In this document: piece after piece, positions 8,820-16,896 of the stretch | How positions within the stretch are numbered: the first letter of the stretch is position 1 | Layout of the letters: each line of letters begins with the position of its first letter | Assembly (NCBI RefSeq): GCF_910584445.1 | Contig: NZ_CAJUBO010000015.1 | Coordinates: 1 to 62,440 of the forward strand | Direction: 5' to 3' | Source: an uncultured Desulfovibrio sp. | GTDB taxonomy: Bacteria; Desulfobacterota; Desulfovibrionia; Desulfovibrionales; Desulfovibrionaceae | DNA: 62,440 bases | Notes under the pieces: model-generated | Told to the model about the DNA's origin: nothing | Databases searched by the model: none | What the model saw: only the letters and a program-made list of their open reading frames with translations | Position numbers and translations under genes: made by a program

Positions 8820-9374
8820 ATGGCCCAGGATTATTTCCGCGCCCTGCGGGACGTTGCGCTGGTCATCAATTCCAGCCTGGAACCCAAGGAAGTGCTGCAC
8901 AAGATCACCGAACAGACCGCCAAGACCATGGGCTGCAAGGCAAGCACCATCCGCCTGCTGGACAGCACGGGCCGCTTCCTTCTGCCGAGCGCGGCGTGGG
9001 GCCTTTCGGCCAGCTACATGCGCAAGGGTCCCGTGGAGGTCAAGCGCAGCGGCATGGACAGCGAGGTGCTCGCGGGCAAGAGCATCCACCTCAAGGACGC
9101 CGCCGCCGACGGCCGTTTCCAGTACCCTGAATCGGCCAAGGCCGAGGGGCTCGTTTCCGTGCTTTCCGTGCCGCTCATGGCGGATGGCAAGGCCATCGGC
9201 CTCATGCGCGTCTATTCCGATGTGGAACGCGAGTTCACCCCGGACGAGGAGACCTTCATGGAAGCCGTGGCGGCCGTTTCCGCGCTCGCCATCGAGAACG
9301 CGCGCCTGCATGACGCTCTGCGCAACAACTACGAGCTGATGAGCAAGCACGCCTATTCCGTTTACGAAGACTAG
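8820..9374 (+). CDS. Stand-alone GAF-domain protein
   Basis: A 184-residue soluble protein consisting of little more than one GAF domain, residues ~15-165 (EPKEVLHKITEQTAKTMG, ASTIRLLDSTGRFLLP, LSVPLMADGKAIGLMRVYS, FMEAVAAVSALAIENARL). GAF domains bind small molecules, nucleotides or haem/Fe-S cofactors. No output domain is fused here, so it probably acts by protein-protein contact. Start MAQDYFRALRDVALV at 8820 follows a GAGGAGG ribosome site. It lies 60 bases upstream of the GAPDH gene, with a 7-base-pair GC hairpin between, so co-transcription is plausible. The ligand cannot be deduced. Confidence 0.8.
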   Translation: MAQDYFRALRDVALVINSSLEPKEVLHKITEQTAKTMGCKASTIRLLDSTGRFLLPSAAWGLSASYMRKGPVEVKRSGMDSEVLAGKSIHLKDAAADGRFQYPESAKAEGLVSVLSVPLMADGKAIGLMRVYSDVEREFTPDEETFMEAVAAVSALAIENARLHDALRNNYELMSKHAYSVYED

Positions 9375-9434
9375 CGCCGGAACGCTCCGGCGCGACCCCA
9401 GAGATATCCAGCCACTGAACGAGGTATGATACCC

Positions 9435-10451
9435 ATGAGCAACGTCAAGGTCGGCATCAACGGCTTCGGTCGCATTGGTCGCCAGGTGTTCCGCGCCCTG
9501 CACGAGCGCTACAAGGATCAGGTGGAAGTGGTCGCCATCAACGACCTCTTCGACGCCGAAACGAATTTCCACCTGGCCGAGTATGACTCGGTCTACGGCC
9601 GCGCCCATCTCGACGCCAAAATCGACGGCGACACCGTGACCGTGGGCGACTGGAAGATCCACTGCTTCGCCGAGCGCGATCCCAAGCAGATCAAGTGGGG
9701 CGACTACGGCGTGGACGTGGTGGTGGAGAGCACCGGCATCTTCCGCACCGCGCCCCAGGCCGCCGTGCATCTGGAAAACGGCGCCAGGAAGGTCATCATC
9801 ACCGCGCCCGCCAAGGAAGAAGACATCACCATCGTCATGGGCGTCAACCAGGACAAGTACGACCCCGCCAAACACAATATCGTCTCCAACGCCTCCTGCA
9901 CCACCAACTGCCTCGCCCCGGTGGCTCTGGTGCTGCAGAAGGAATTCGGCATCAAGCTCGGCAACATGGTGACCATCCACTCCTACACCAACGACCAGCG
10001 CATCCTCGACATGGCCCACAAGGACCTGCGCCGGGCGCGCGCCGCGGCCTGCAACATCATCCCCACCTCCACGGGCGCGGCCCAGGCCGTCGCCAAGGTC
10101 ATCCCCGAACTCAAGGGCAAGTTCAGCGGCTATTCCCTGCGCGTGCCCACGCCCACCGTCTCGGTGGTGGACTTTTCCGGCATCCTCGAAAAGGAGACCA
10201 GCACCGAGGAAGTGCTCGCCAAGCTCAAGAGCGCCTCGGAGACCTACCTCAAGGGCGTGCTCGAATACAACGACAAGCCCCTGGTCTCCATGGACTTCAA
10301 GGGCAATCCGGCCTCGTCCATCGTGGAATCGTCCTACACCACGGTGCAGGACGGCCACCTGATCAAGGCCGTGGCCTGGTATGACAATGAATGGGGCTAT
10401 TCCAACCGCGTCTGCGACCTCATCTGCCTGATGAAGAACAAGGGCCTGTAG
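9435..10451 (+). CDS. gap: Glyceraldehyde-3-phosphate dehydrogenase (NAD-type)
   Basis: Phosphorylating GAPDH of glycolysis/gluconeogenesis, 338 residues. The Rossmann start VGINGFGRIGRQVFRAL is followed by AINDLFD, where the acidic residue after the second strand favours NAD. The catalytic segment SNASCTTNCLAPVALVL carries the nucleophilic Cys, and the C-terminal WYDNEWGYSNRV is diagnostic. A GAGG ribosome site at 9421-9424 suits the ATG at 9435 (MSNVKVGINGFG) better than the ATG three codons upstream. A strong terminator begins about 100 bases downstream. Confidence 0.97.
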   Translation: MSNVKVGINGFGRIGRQVFRALHERYKDQVEVVAINDLFDAETNFHLAEYDSVYGRAHLDAKIDGDTVTVGDWKIHCFAERDPKQIKWGDYGVDVVVESTGIFRTAPQAAVHLENGARKVIITAPAKEEDITIVMGVNQDKYDPAKHNIVSNASCTTNCLAPVALVLQKEFGIKLGNMVTIHSYTNDQRILDMAHKDLRRARAAACNIIPTSTGAAQAVAKVIPELKGKFSGYSLRVPTPTVSVVDFSGILEKETSTEEVLAKLKSASETYLKGVLEYNDKPLVSMDFKGNPASSIVESSYTTVQDGHLIKAVAWYDNEWGYSNRVCDLICLMKNKGL

Positions 10452-10552
10452 CGCCCGCTTTTGCAGGCAGACGCTGCGTGCGCCGTTGCCCGCTCCGGTC
10501 CGCCGGGGCGGGCATGGCGTTTATGGCGGCATGACACGGCAATGCAACAGGA

Positions 10553-10609
10553 GGAGCTGTCCTGGCGTCTGCGTGCAAACGCGGACATCAGGACAGCTCC
10601 GAATTTTTT
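10553..10609 (+). terminator. Rho-independent terminator downstream of gap
   Basis: A perfect 12-base-pair stem, GGAGCTGTCCTG at 10553-10564 with CAGGACAGCTCC at 10589-10600. The 24-base loop can itself pair through GCGT/ACGC. It is followed directly by GAATTTTTT. It points along the plus strand and closes the gap transcript. Confidence 0.9.
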
Positions 10610-10672
10610 CTCTGGCGCCGCCGGCACGGGACATGCTTCAGAAAAATGCCCCGTTGTCTGGTCCCTGGCATT

Positions 10673-10710
10673 TAGAGCGGTTTGGTATTGAAAGTATCCA
10701 AACTGCTCTA
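10673..10710. repeat. Imperfect palindrome, copy 1 of a dispersed repeat
   Basis: A 38-base imperfect palindrome starting TAGAGCGGTTTGG and ending CCAAACTGCTCTA around a GAAAG centre. A second copy at 37804-37840 matches at 30 of 38 positions, including an 11-base identical centre (GAAAGTATCCA). Both copies lie just beyond gene ends, as REP-type intergenic elements do. Confidence 0.7.
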
Positions 10711-10821
10711 GAGAACGGGCGTATGGGTCTCCTCCGTCACAACGCCTGGAGCATCGAAGGCGGCGAAGTGCTTGAAAATGGACAGCGCCAGGCAAAAAAC
10801 GCTCCGGGGTGTGCGGCGGGT

Positions 10822-11733
10822 TCAGGACTCCTCCTCCGCAAGCTCCTTGCGGAGCTTCGCCATGAGGGCCTCGTCGGCCTGCGCGTCGCCCATGAGCCAC
10901 GGCCGCCCCAGGTAGCCGTATTTGGGCATGCCCAGCCGGTGATAGGTCAGGACCTCGTAGCGCACATTGTCGCGCCTGGGCAGGCTTGCGCGGATGGCGC
11001 GGATCATGTCCGGGGCATCGTTGAAGCCCGGGATGACCGGCGTACGCACGGTCACGGGCAGGTCGGGGAAGTTTTCAAACGCATGGTGCAGGTTTTTCAG
11101 GATCTGCCCGTTGTCCTGGCCGGTAAATTCCCTGTGCCGGGCGCTGTCCAGGCTTTTCACGTCAAAGATGAGTCCGTCCAGCAACTGGCACGCCTCGTGG
11201 AAGCGCTCCGTTGGAACGTGGCCGCAGGTCTCCATCATGGTGTGGATGCGCGCCTTGCGCGCCGCGCGCAGCAGGGCCAGGGAAAAGTCCGGCTGGGCCA
11301 TGGGTTCGCCCCCGGAAAGGGTGAGTCCGCCGCCGGAGCGCTGATAAAAAACATCGTCTTCCTCAATCTTGCGCAGGATGTCGGCGACGCTGCGCCGCTC
11401 CCCGTAGATGGTCTGCGCGCCCGACGGGCAGGCGCGGCCGCACGCGCCGCAGTGTGTGCAGGCCGTCGCGTCAAAGCGGAGGAGTCCTTCGGCGGTGAGC
11501 TTCAGGGCGCCGTTCTCGCAGACGGCCAGGCAGCGGCCGCACTGTTCGGCGCCAAGGCAGCGGTTGGGGTTGAACGCGTGCTCAGGCTCGAAGTGCTGCG
11601 ATTCGGGATTGCTGCACCAGCGGCAGCGCAGGGGACAGCCCTTGAGGAAGACCAGGGTGCGGATGCCCGCGCCGTCGTGGATGCTGAATTTCTGGGTACT
11701 GAACACGATCCCCGTGATGTCGTTGTTGCTCAT
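10822..11733 (-). CDS. islB: Glycyl-radical enzyme activase (IslB-like radical SAM protein)
   Basis: A 303-residue radical-SAM activase that installs the glycyl radical on its partner enzyme, here the IslA-like protein of the same operon. The N-terminus has KFSIHDGAGIRTLVFLKG and then the CX3CX2C cluster motif (CPLRCRWC). An inserted two-cluster ferredoxin domain (CLGAEQCGRCLAVC and CTHCGACGRACPSGA) is typical of activases for dehydratase- and lyase-type glycyl radical enzymes rather than PFL. LTLSGGEPMAQPDF is the SAM-binding GGE motif. The start ATG at 11733 has a GGAGAG site and overlaps the MATE stop as ATGA. The symbol follows the assignment of the partner enzyme. Confidence 0.85.
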   Translation of the reverse strand: MSNNDITGIVFSTQKFSIHDGAGIRTLVFLKGCPLRCRWCSNPESQHFEPEHAFNPNRCLGAEQCGRCLAVCENGALKLTAEGLLRFDATACTHCGACGRACPSGAQTIYGERRSVADILRKIEEDDVFYQRSGGGLTLSGGEPMAQPDFSLALLRAARKARIHTMMETCGHVPTERFHEACQLLDGLIFDVKSLDSARHREFTGQDNGQILKNLHHAFENFPDLPVTVRTPVIPGFNDAPDMIRAIRASLPRRDNVRYEVLTYHRLGMPKYGYLGRPWLMGDAQADEALMAKLRKELAEEES

Positions 11734-13139
11734 GCATGCTCTCCTTGTATCCGGGGTCCGGCCTTGGCGCCCCCGCTGAACGTTTTGCGGAGAAAAACAA
11801 GAAAATACACGCCGCTGCAAAGGGCGGCGGTGATGTCGCTGATGGTTTCCGCAAGGACGACGGCTTCGATCCTGGCATCCAGCAGCGCCGGCAGAACGTA
11901 GATGAGGGGGATGAGCAGGATGCCCTTGCGGAACAGGGCGAAAAAGAGCGCCAGCCTGCCATGGCCGAGCGCATTGTAGCTTTCCTGGCTGACGACCGTG
12001 ACGCCGAGCAGAAAGCCGCCGGAAATATAGATGCGCAACAGCGGCGCCGTGGCGCGGACGAGCGCCTCGTTGTCGGTGAACAGGCCGGCGAAGAATGCCG
12101 GGAACCCGGCCATCAGCCCTGTCATGAGGACGGAATAGACGCACAGCGCCACGCCCGTGAGCCGGATGGCCCGCCGGACGCGGCCGATGTTCCCGGACCC
12201 GTAGTTGTAGCTCACCACCGGCTGCGCGCCCTGGTAGATGCCCACCATGGGCAGGAGCAGCACCTGGAAGAGCGCGCTGAGGATGGTCATGGAGGCGATG
12301 GCCTGCTCACCGCCGAACCTGCCCATCTGCAGGTTGAAGCAGAGCACCAGTATCCCCTCGCTGCCGACCATGAAGGCGGGCGCAGAGCCAAGCAGCGAGA
12401 TGCGCCCGGCCAGGCTGCCCCCGGGGGTGAAAAACTTTCTGCGGATGCGGATCAGGCAGCGCGGACCCCGGAAAAAACGCAGCACCCAGAGCAGGGAAAG
12501 GGACTGCGCGATGACGGTGGCGACCGCCGCGCCGGCAACGCCCATGTCCAGAGCGAAAATAAAGACCGGGTCCAGAAGGATGTTGGCGGTGCAGCCGATG
12601 AGCGGCGTCATCATGCCCACGCGCGTGAATCCCTGGGCATTGATGAAAAAATTCAGGCCCAGGCCGGTCATCATCACCAGATTGCCCAGGCTGTAGATAC
12701 GCAGGTACAGCGCCGCGGGCGCGAGGGTGGCCTCGCCGGCGCCAAAGAGTCCGAGCAGCGGTTCGGCCCAGAACAGGAGCGCCAGCGTGGAGACCAGCGC
12801 GCAGAAGACGAGCCAGAAGAGCGACGCGCCAAGGATGCGCTCGGCTGTCTCCGTGTCGTCCGCGCCCAGGCTGATGCTCCCCAGCGGGGCGCCGCCGCGG
12901 GCAAAGAGGTTGACGAGGGCGAGCAGGAGCGTGGTCACGGGAACGCAGATGCCCACGGCCGTGATGGACGCCACGCCCTCAAGGGTGTGCCCGAGGTAGG
13001 CCCTGTCCACGATGTTGTAGCCCAGCGTGATGACCTGGGACAGCATCGCGGGCAGGGCCAGCGAAACGATGAGTCCGGGCAGCGGCGCGCAGGCAAGGGG
13101 ACTTTTCGCGTGTGCCGCTTCCGGCGCCGGGGCGCTCAC
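11730..13139 (-). CDS. MATE-family transporter, MepA-like, within the glycyl-radical operon
   Basis: A 469-residue integral membrane protein with about 12 hydrophobic helices and the two-bundle layout of the MATE family (LSQVITLGYNIVDRAYLGH early; YQGAQPVVSYNYGSGN mid-protein, a conserved MATE segment). MATE proteins export cationic or amphipathic compounds using Na+ or H+ gradients. It starts at a GTG overlapping the amidohydrolase-fold gene (GTGA) and ends overlapping the activase gene (ATGA), so it is locked into this operon. Published isethionate/taurine lyase loci usually carry an uptake system (TRAP or other) instead. Its substrate is unknown; moving a substrate or product of the lyase is an inference from position. 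Confidence 0.85.
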   Translation of the reverse strand: MSAPAPEAAHAKSPLACAPLPGLIVSLALPAMLSQVITLGYNIVDRAYLGHTLEGVASITAVGICVPVTTLLLALVNLFARGGAPLGSISLGADDTETAERILGASLFWLVFCALVSTLALLFWAEPLLGLFGAGEATLAPAALYLRIYSLGNLVMMTGLGLNFFINAQGFTRVGMMTPLIGCTANILLDPVFIFALDMGVAGAAVATVIAQSLSLLWVLRFFRGPRCLIRIRRKFFTPGGSLAGRISLLGSAPAFMVGSEGILVLCFNLQMGRFGGEQAIASMTILSALFQVLLLPMVGIYQGAQPVVSYNYGSGNIGRVRRAIRLTGVALCVYSVLMTGLMAGFPAFFAGLFTDNEALVRATAPLLRIYISGGFLLGVTVVSQESYNALGHGRLALFFALFRKGILLIPLIYVLPALLDARIEAVVLAETISDITAALCSGVYFLVFLRKTFSGGAKAGPRIQGEHA

Positions 13140-13963
13140 AGCTTCAGGAATTTTTTGGCGTTTCCGTAAAGCACCTTTTCCAGCACGTCCTCGGTGAAGC
13201 CAAGGTTTTTTGTCACGTCAAGGGCTTCGGAGACATGGGTGAAGGGATGCGCGCTGCCAAAGAAGATCTTGTCCGCAAGCCTGGTGTTGATGACAGGCAC
13301 ATAGAGCGAGATCCACATGTTCATGGTCATGTCCGAAATATCCATGAACACGTTTTCGTTGCGGAACACCGTGGCAAGCGCCTCGTACGGGAAGTTCCAT
13401 GCCGCGTGGCTCATGACGATACGCAGCTCGGGAAAGTCCGCGGCGACGCTGTCGATGAGCACAGGCCGGGTGTTGCACATGGGGATGCGCGGCATGGGCG
13501 CCGGGCCTGTGGTCATGATGATGGGCACGTCCAGCTCGCAGCAGACGGTATAGAGCGGGTAGAAGCGCGCATCGTTGAGCGGCAGGCGGCAGATGTCGGC
13601 ATCGATGGACGCGCCGGCGAAGCCGTCCTCCTCCACCGCCTTGCGAAAGGCCCGCAGGCCGGGCATTCCCTTGTAGGGGTCCACGCCGTAAAAGCCGATG
13701 ATGGTGTCGGGATAGGCCTTCATGGCCTCCAGCACGCCGGGATTGGAGGACGCGGCGCGGGAAACGGTTTCGCAGTCGCGGCCGTTCATGACGAACTTCT
13801 CGCCGCCCAGCGAGCGGAACTGCTCCACTTCCTGCGCCAGCGTGGGCGCGGGACCCCTGCCGAAGCCTGTTTCGGCCACAAAGCCGCTGAACGCGGGATT
13901 GTTGACGATGGAATCGATGACGGCCTTGACGCAGGGACGATACCGGAAGTCAATGAATTTCAT
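13136..13963 (-). CDS. Amidohydrolase-fold protein (PF04909-like) lacking metal ligands
   Basis: A 275-residue protein with the layout of amidohydrolase family 2 (ACMSD-like TIM barrel): FIDFRYRP at the N-terminus, ETVSRAASSNPG, IIGFYGVDPYKG, GFAGASIDADICRL, VPIIMTTGPAP, RIVMSHAAWNFPYEA, VFMDISDM, KIFFGSAHPF and VLYGNAKKFLKL. Active members show HxH in the first motif, His in the PVxIHTG strand and Asp in FGSDxP. Here these positions read FRY, MTTG and SAHP, so only the His of VMSHAAW remains. It is therefore probably not a metal hydrolase. Start ATG at 13963 follows GAGAG. It lies 56 bases after islA and overlaps the MATE gene, so it is co-expressed with both. Confidence 0.75.
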   Translation of the reverse strand: MKFIDFRYRPCVKAVIDSIVNNPAFSGFVAETGFGRGPAPTLAQEVEQFRSLGGEKFVMNGRDCETVSRAASSNPGVLEAMKAYPDTIIGFYGVDPYKGMPGLRAFRKAVEEDGFAGASIDADICRLPLNDARFYPLYTVCCELDVPIIMTTGPAPMPRIPMCNTRPVLIDSVAADFPELRIVMSHAAWNFPYEALATVFRNENVFMDISDMTMNMWISLYVPVINTRLADKIFFGSAHPFTHVSEALDVTKNLGFTEDVLEKVLYGNAKKFLKL

Positions 13964-14019
13964 GGAACTCTCGTGCGGGGTTTGCAGGGGCGCCCGCGGG
14001 CGCCCCATGGTTCGGGAAA

Positions 14020-16518
14020 TCAGCAGGAGGCCTGCTCCGTGCGGTCGATGAGGTCGTTTTGCAGGTCGGTGTTCAGATCCACGAAATACGCGCTGTATCC
14101 GGCGATACGCACCACCAGGTTGCGGTACTTGTGCGGGTCCTTCTGGGCCGCGATCATGGTCTCGCGGTTGATGACGTTCATCTGGAGATGCCAGACCCTG
14201 AGGTCGATGAAGCTGCGCAGCAGATCCACCAGCTTTTGCGTGCCCTCGTCGCCTTCCACGGTCTTGGGCGCCAGCTTCATGTTCAACAGGCGGCAGGCGC
14301 GGTTGGGCGCGTTCCAGTTGGTGCTCTTGTATTGCGAGAGCAGCACGGCCGTGGGACCGCTCACGTCCGAACCGTGCGAGGGGGAGCTGCCATCGGAAAG
14401 CGGCTGCCACGCCTTGCGGCCGTTGGGCATGGCGCTCACGAACTTGCCGTGGGGCACGTTGGCCGTCACGGACGTGGTGCGTACCTCGATGGGCTGCACA
14501 CCGTTCTTGCGGGCGTAGCGGGCCGTGAAGTCCAGGATGCTCTTCTCCACCTGCTTGTAGAGGTTGTCGGCATAGTCGTCGCCATTGCCAAAACGCGGCG
14601 CGCGCGCAAGGATGGCCTGGAGCGGCACATTGTGCTCGAAATCGTCATCCAGGGCCGTGAGCAGTTCGCTCATGAGCACGCTCTTGTCCTCATAGACGAG
14701 CTTCTTGATGACCAAGAGCGAATCGACCAGGGTGCCGAAACCGATGGCGTCGAAGAAGGCAAGATCAAAAGCGCCCTCTGGCGACTGGTCGCTGTTGAGG
14801 TCCAGGCAGCTCTCCATGCACAGGTCATGCAGCCCGGAGGCCAGCGGGCTGGCGAAATACCTGGCCCGCGTGTGGTGGATGGTGTCCTGGAGGAGGAAGG
14901 CGCCCACGATGAGGTGGTGCAACTGGGCCTCATAGGCCTTGAAGAAGTCCTCCCAGGTGGCGAAGCTCAGCGGGTCGCCGCTCTCGAAGGTGAAGACCTC
15001 GTCGCCAAACTTCCTGAGGCGCCCGTTACGCAGGGTCAGCTCCAGCGCGGCGCAGAGGTTCACCTGGGTGCCGGGGCTCATATAGGTCTCCCGGTTGATG
15101 AGCCGCGTCTCATTGCAGCCGCTCACCACATAGTCGTACACATCGCTCACGGGCGCGCCCTTGGCGAGCAGGCGCGGGATGAGTTCCTCGTCGTTGACCA
15201 CCTTGGGATAGCCCTGCCCCTGCTTGATGGTCTCGGCGATGTCCCAGAGGTAACGCCTGGGCGAGCGGGTATGCACGCGCGCGGCGAGGTCGGGATAGTG
15301 GGTGGGGAATTCGCGCTTGGAGCGGAGCATGAGATAGGTCAGTTCGTTGGTGGCATCCTGACCGTCGCGGGTCTGGCCGCCGATGGTCACGGCCTCCCAG
15401 TGGGCGAAGCCCGCCTGGGTGTCCATGACGCCGGGCGAAAGCGGCAGCTCGATGAACTGGGCCATCTGGCACCAGAGGCAGCCCAGGATCTCCAGGGCCT
15501 TTTCCTCGGTGAGGGTGCCGTTTGCCATGTCCTGGCGGTAAAAGGAAATGAGCTGCTGGTCCATGCGGCCGTTGGAAATGATGCAGCCGGTGCGCTGCTC
15601 CAGCCGGGAGAAGGCCTGGGCGAACCAGTGGGCCTGCACGGCCTCGGCGAAAGTGCGCGCCGGAAATTCCGGCACACGCTCGCAACGCTCGGCGATGTCC
15701 AGCAGTTCGGCCTTGCGCGCGGGGTCCTTCGTTGCGGCGGCCTTTTCGCGCGCGAGTGCCGCATGACGCTTCGCAAACGTGATGACGCCTTCGCACGCCA
15801 GGATGACGCCCTGGAGGAAGGGAATCCTGTTGAGGATATTGTCGGGATCGTTCGGGTCGAGAGATGCCAGATGCTCGCGGGCCTCGTCCTGGATGGCGCG
15901 GAAACCCTTTTTGAGCACCTTGTCAAAATCCAGCACCCACTGCAGGCTCGAGCGCAGGGAGGACGATTCCGCGACCACATAGCGCGGCTTCAGGCCCTCG
16001 CGGTCGCTGTAGGACAGATGGCGGCAGCGGTCGGGCATGGCCGTGAACAGGCCGTGGTGATAGGTTTTTCCGTTCCAGTAGGAGCCGATGTCCTTAAGGA
16101 TGACGTCGAAGTCTTCCTTCATGACCTTGATGGGCGGATTTTCCCGCCGGGAAAAATCGTCAAGCACGGTCTCGTAAAAATCGCCGTCCAGTTCGGGATA
16201 GAGGATGCCGTAGCGGCAGTTGTCCCGGCCGAGACGTCCCACGATGAGCTGCTTGTCCTCGATATAGACGGGGATGTTCTCCGCGATGTGCAGGAGCGCC
16301 TTGCCCCAGCGCAGGGTAAGATGCTCGCCCTCGGTCTGGCGCATGGATTCGGTGAAATAGCGGGCGCGCTCCACATCGATGACCGGCGGCGTGCAGTCGA
16401 ACTCCTCCAGCATGCCGATGACCCGGGGCTGCGATTCCTTGAACGGACTCGGCTTCCCCTTGGCCGCGTTTTCGATCCACTCTTCCTGCGGGGTGCAGCA
16501 GCAACCAGCGTCAAGCAT
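14020..16518 (-). CDS. islA: Glycyl-radical C-S lyase, isethionate sulfite-lyase type
   Basis: An 832-residue glycyl radical enzyme. From the ATG at 16518 (GGAGG site; MLDAGCCCTPQEEWIE) the catalytic pair is Cys468 and Glu470 (VVSGCNETR). Arg189 and Gln193 fall in SSSLRSSLQW, and Trp374 in AHWEAV. The glycyl loop RIAGYSAYF has Gly807, 25 residues from the end. As I recall them, Bilophila IslA uses Arg189, Gln193, Trp374, Cys468, Glu470, Arg678, Phe682 and Gly805, so the match is near exact, with a +2 shift late in the chain. The Phe682 equivalent is Val684, which might fit another sulfonate such as DHPS. Product would be sulfite, feeding sulfite respiration in the cytoplasm. It heads a four-gene operon. 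Confidence 0.82.
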   Translation of the reverse strand: MLDAGCCCTPQEEWIENAAKGKPSPFKESQPRVIGMLEEFDCTPPVIDVERARYFTESMRQTEGEHLTLRWGKALLHIAENIPVYIEDKQLIVGRLGRDNCRYGILYPELDGDFYETVLDDFSRRENPPIKVMKEDFDVILKDIGSYWNGKTYHHGLFTAMPDRCRHLSYSDREGLKPRYVVAESSSLRSSLQWVLDFDKVLKKGFRAIQDEAREHLASLDPNDPDNILNRIPFLQGVILACEGVITFAKRHAALAREKAAATKDPARKAELLDIAERCERVPEFPARTFAEAVQAHWFAQAFSRLEQRTGCIISNGRMDQQLISFYRQDMANGTLTEEKALEILGCLWCQMAQFIELPLSPGVMDTQAGFAHWEAVTIGGQTRDGQDATNELTYLMLRSKREFPTHYPDLAARVHTRSPRRYLWDIAETIKQGQGYPKVVNDEELIPRLLAKGAPVSDVYDYVVSGCNETRLINRETYMSPGTQVNLCAALELTLRNGRLRKFGDEVFTFESGDPLSFATWEDFFKAYEAQLHHLIVGAFLLQDTIHHTRARYFASPLASGLHDLCMESCLDLNSDQSPEGAFDLAFFDAIGFGTLVDSLLVIKKLVYEDKSVLMSELLTALDDDFEHNVPLQAILARAPRFGNGDDYADNLYKQVEKSILDFTARYARKNGVQPIEVRTTSVTANVPHGKFVSAMPNGRKAWQPLSDGSSPSHGSDVSGPTAVLLSQYKSTNWNAPNRACRLLNMKLAPKTVEGDEGTQKLVDLLRSFIDLRVWHLQMNVINRETMIAAQKDPHKYRNLVVRIAGYSAYFVDLNTDLQNDLIDRTEQASC

Positions 16519-16896
16519 GGCGTACCTCCTTTGCGAGTATGGATGCCCGGGGACTGGACCCGGTAGTGGCAATTTTCCCCACCTCTTTCAAAGAGTGTAC
16601 CATAAATATTGATAAATATTTTCAATGGATTATGGAATGCTTTTCCTTTTCGGGAACCTGAAGTGCCGGATATGGAACAAAACTGTACTCAATGAGGACA
16701 TATTTGTATGATCGCGCCCCGCGTGCGCTGCCACGGGGCGCGGGCAATACCAGCGGCGGCGTGGGGGATACCCGGCAGCGCGGCGCTTCCTTTAATGCTG
16801 GCCGCCCGCCATGGCCTTTTCCGAAAATTCGTGGTAGCATCCGCCAAACGGCCCTCCCGACATTCGTGCCAACTTTCTCCAATGAGGCGATGGCAT
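16519..16896. promoter_or_regulatory. AT-rich divergent control region between islA and the GGDEF gene
   Basis: A 378-base spacer between divergent genes. Bases 16580-16720 are strikingly AT-rich for this genome. They contain a tandem direct repeat ATAAATATT at 16602-16610 and 16612-16620, a candidate operator or promoter element. On the islA strand, TGGTAC-N5-TTGAA (16602 down to 16587) resembles a sigma54 promoter but lacks the nearly invariant GC at -12. A TTGAAA also lies nearby at sigma70-like position. No gene is seen here. Confidence 0.5.

Larger units (their letters stand above)
10452..10821. other. 370-base spacer downstream of gap: terminator and dispersed repeat, no gene
   Basis: Convergent spacer between gap (plus) and the activase gene (minus). 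It holds a GC hairpin at 10489-10512 without a T-run, the strong terminator at 10553-10609, and a 38-base imperfect palindrome at 10673-10710 listed separately. Near 10795 a run of six A reads as a T-run for the minus-strand operon, but the hairpin before it is weak. No convincing reading frame is present. Confidence 0.6.

Noticed and set aside
14020..16518. Choline TMA-lyase, glycerol dehydratase or pyruvate formate-lyase
   Set aside because: The Arg189/Gln193 pair and GCNE motif follow the sulfite-lyase pattern; PFL would show a CC pair; no microcompartment or TMA-lyase neighbours are present.
14059..16566. 835-codon plus-strand frame opposite islA
   Set aside because: It mirrors the reverse complement of a glycyl radical enzyme with exact catalytic motifs. 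Its own product shows no recognisable domain.
16587..16602. Possible sigma54 promoter for islA as a called feature
   Set aside because: The -12 dinucleotide is GA instead of GC, which is nearly invariant. It is kept only as an observation.
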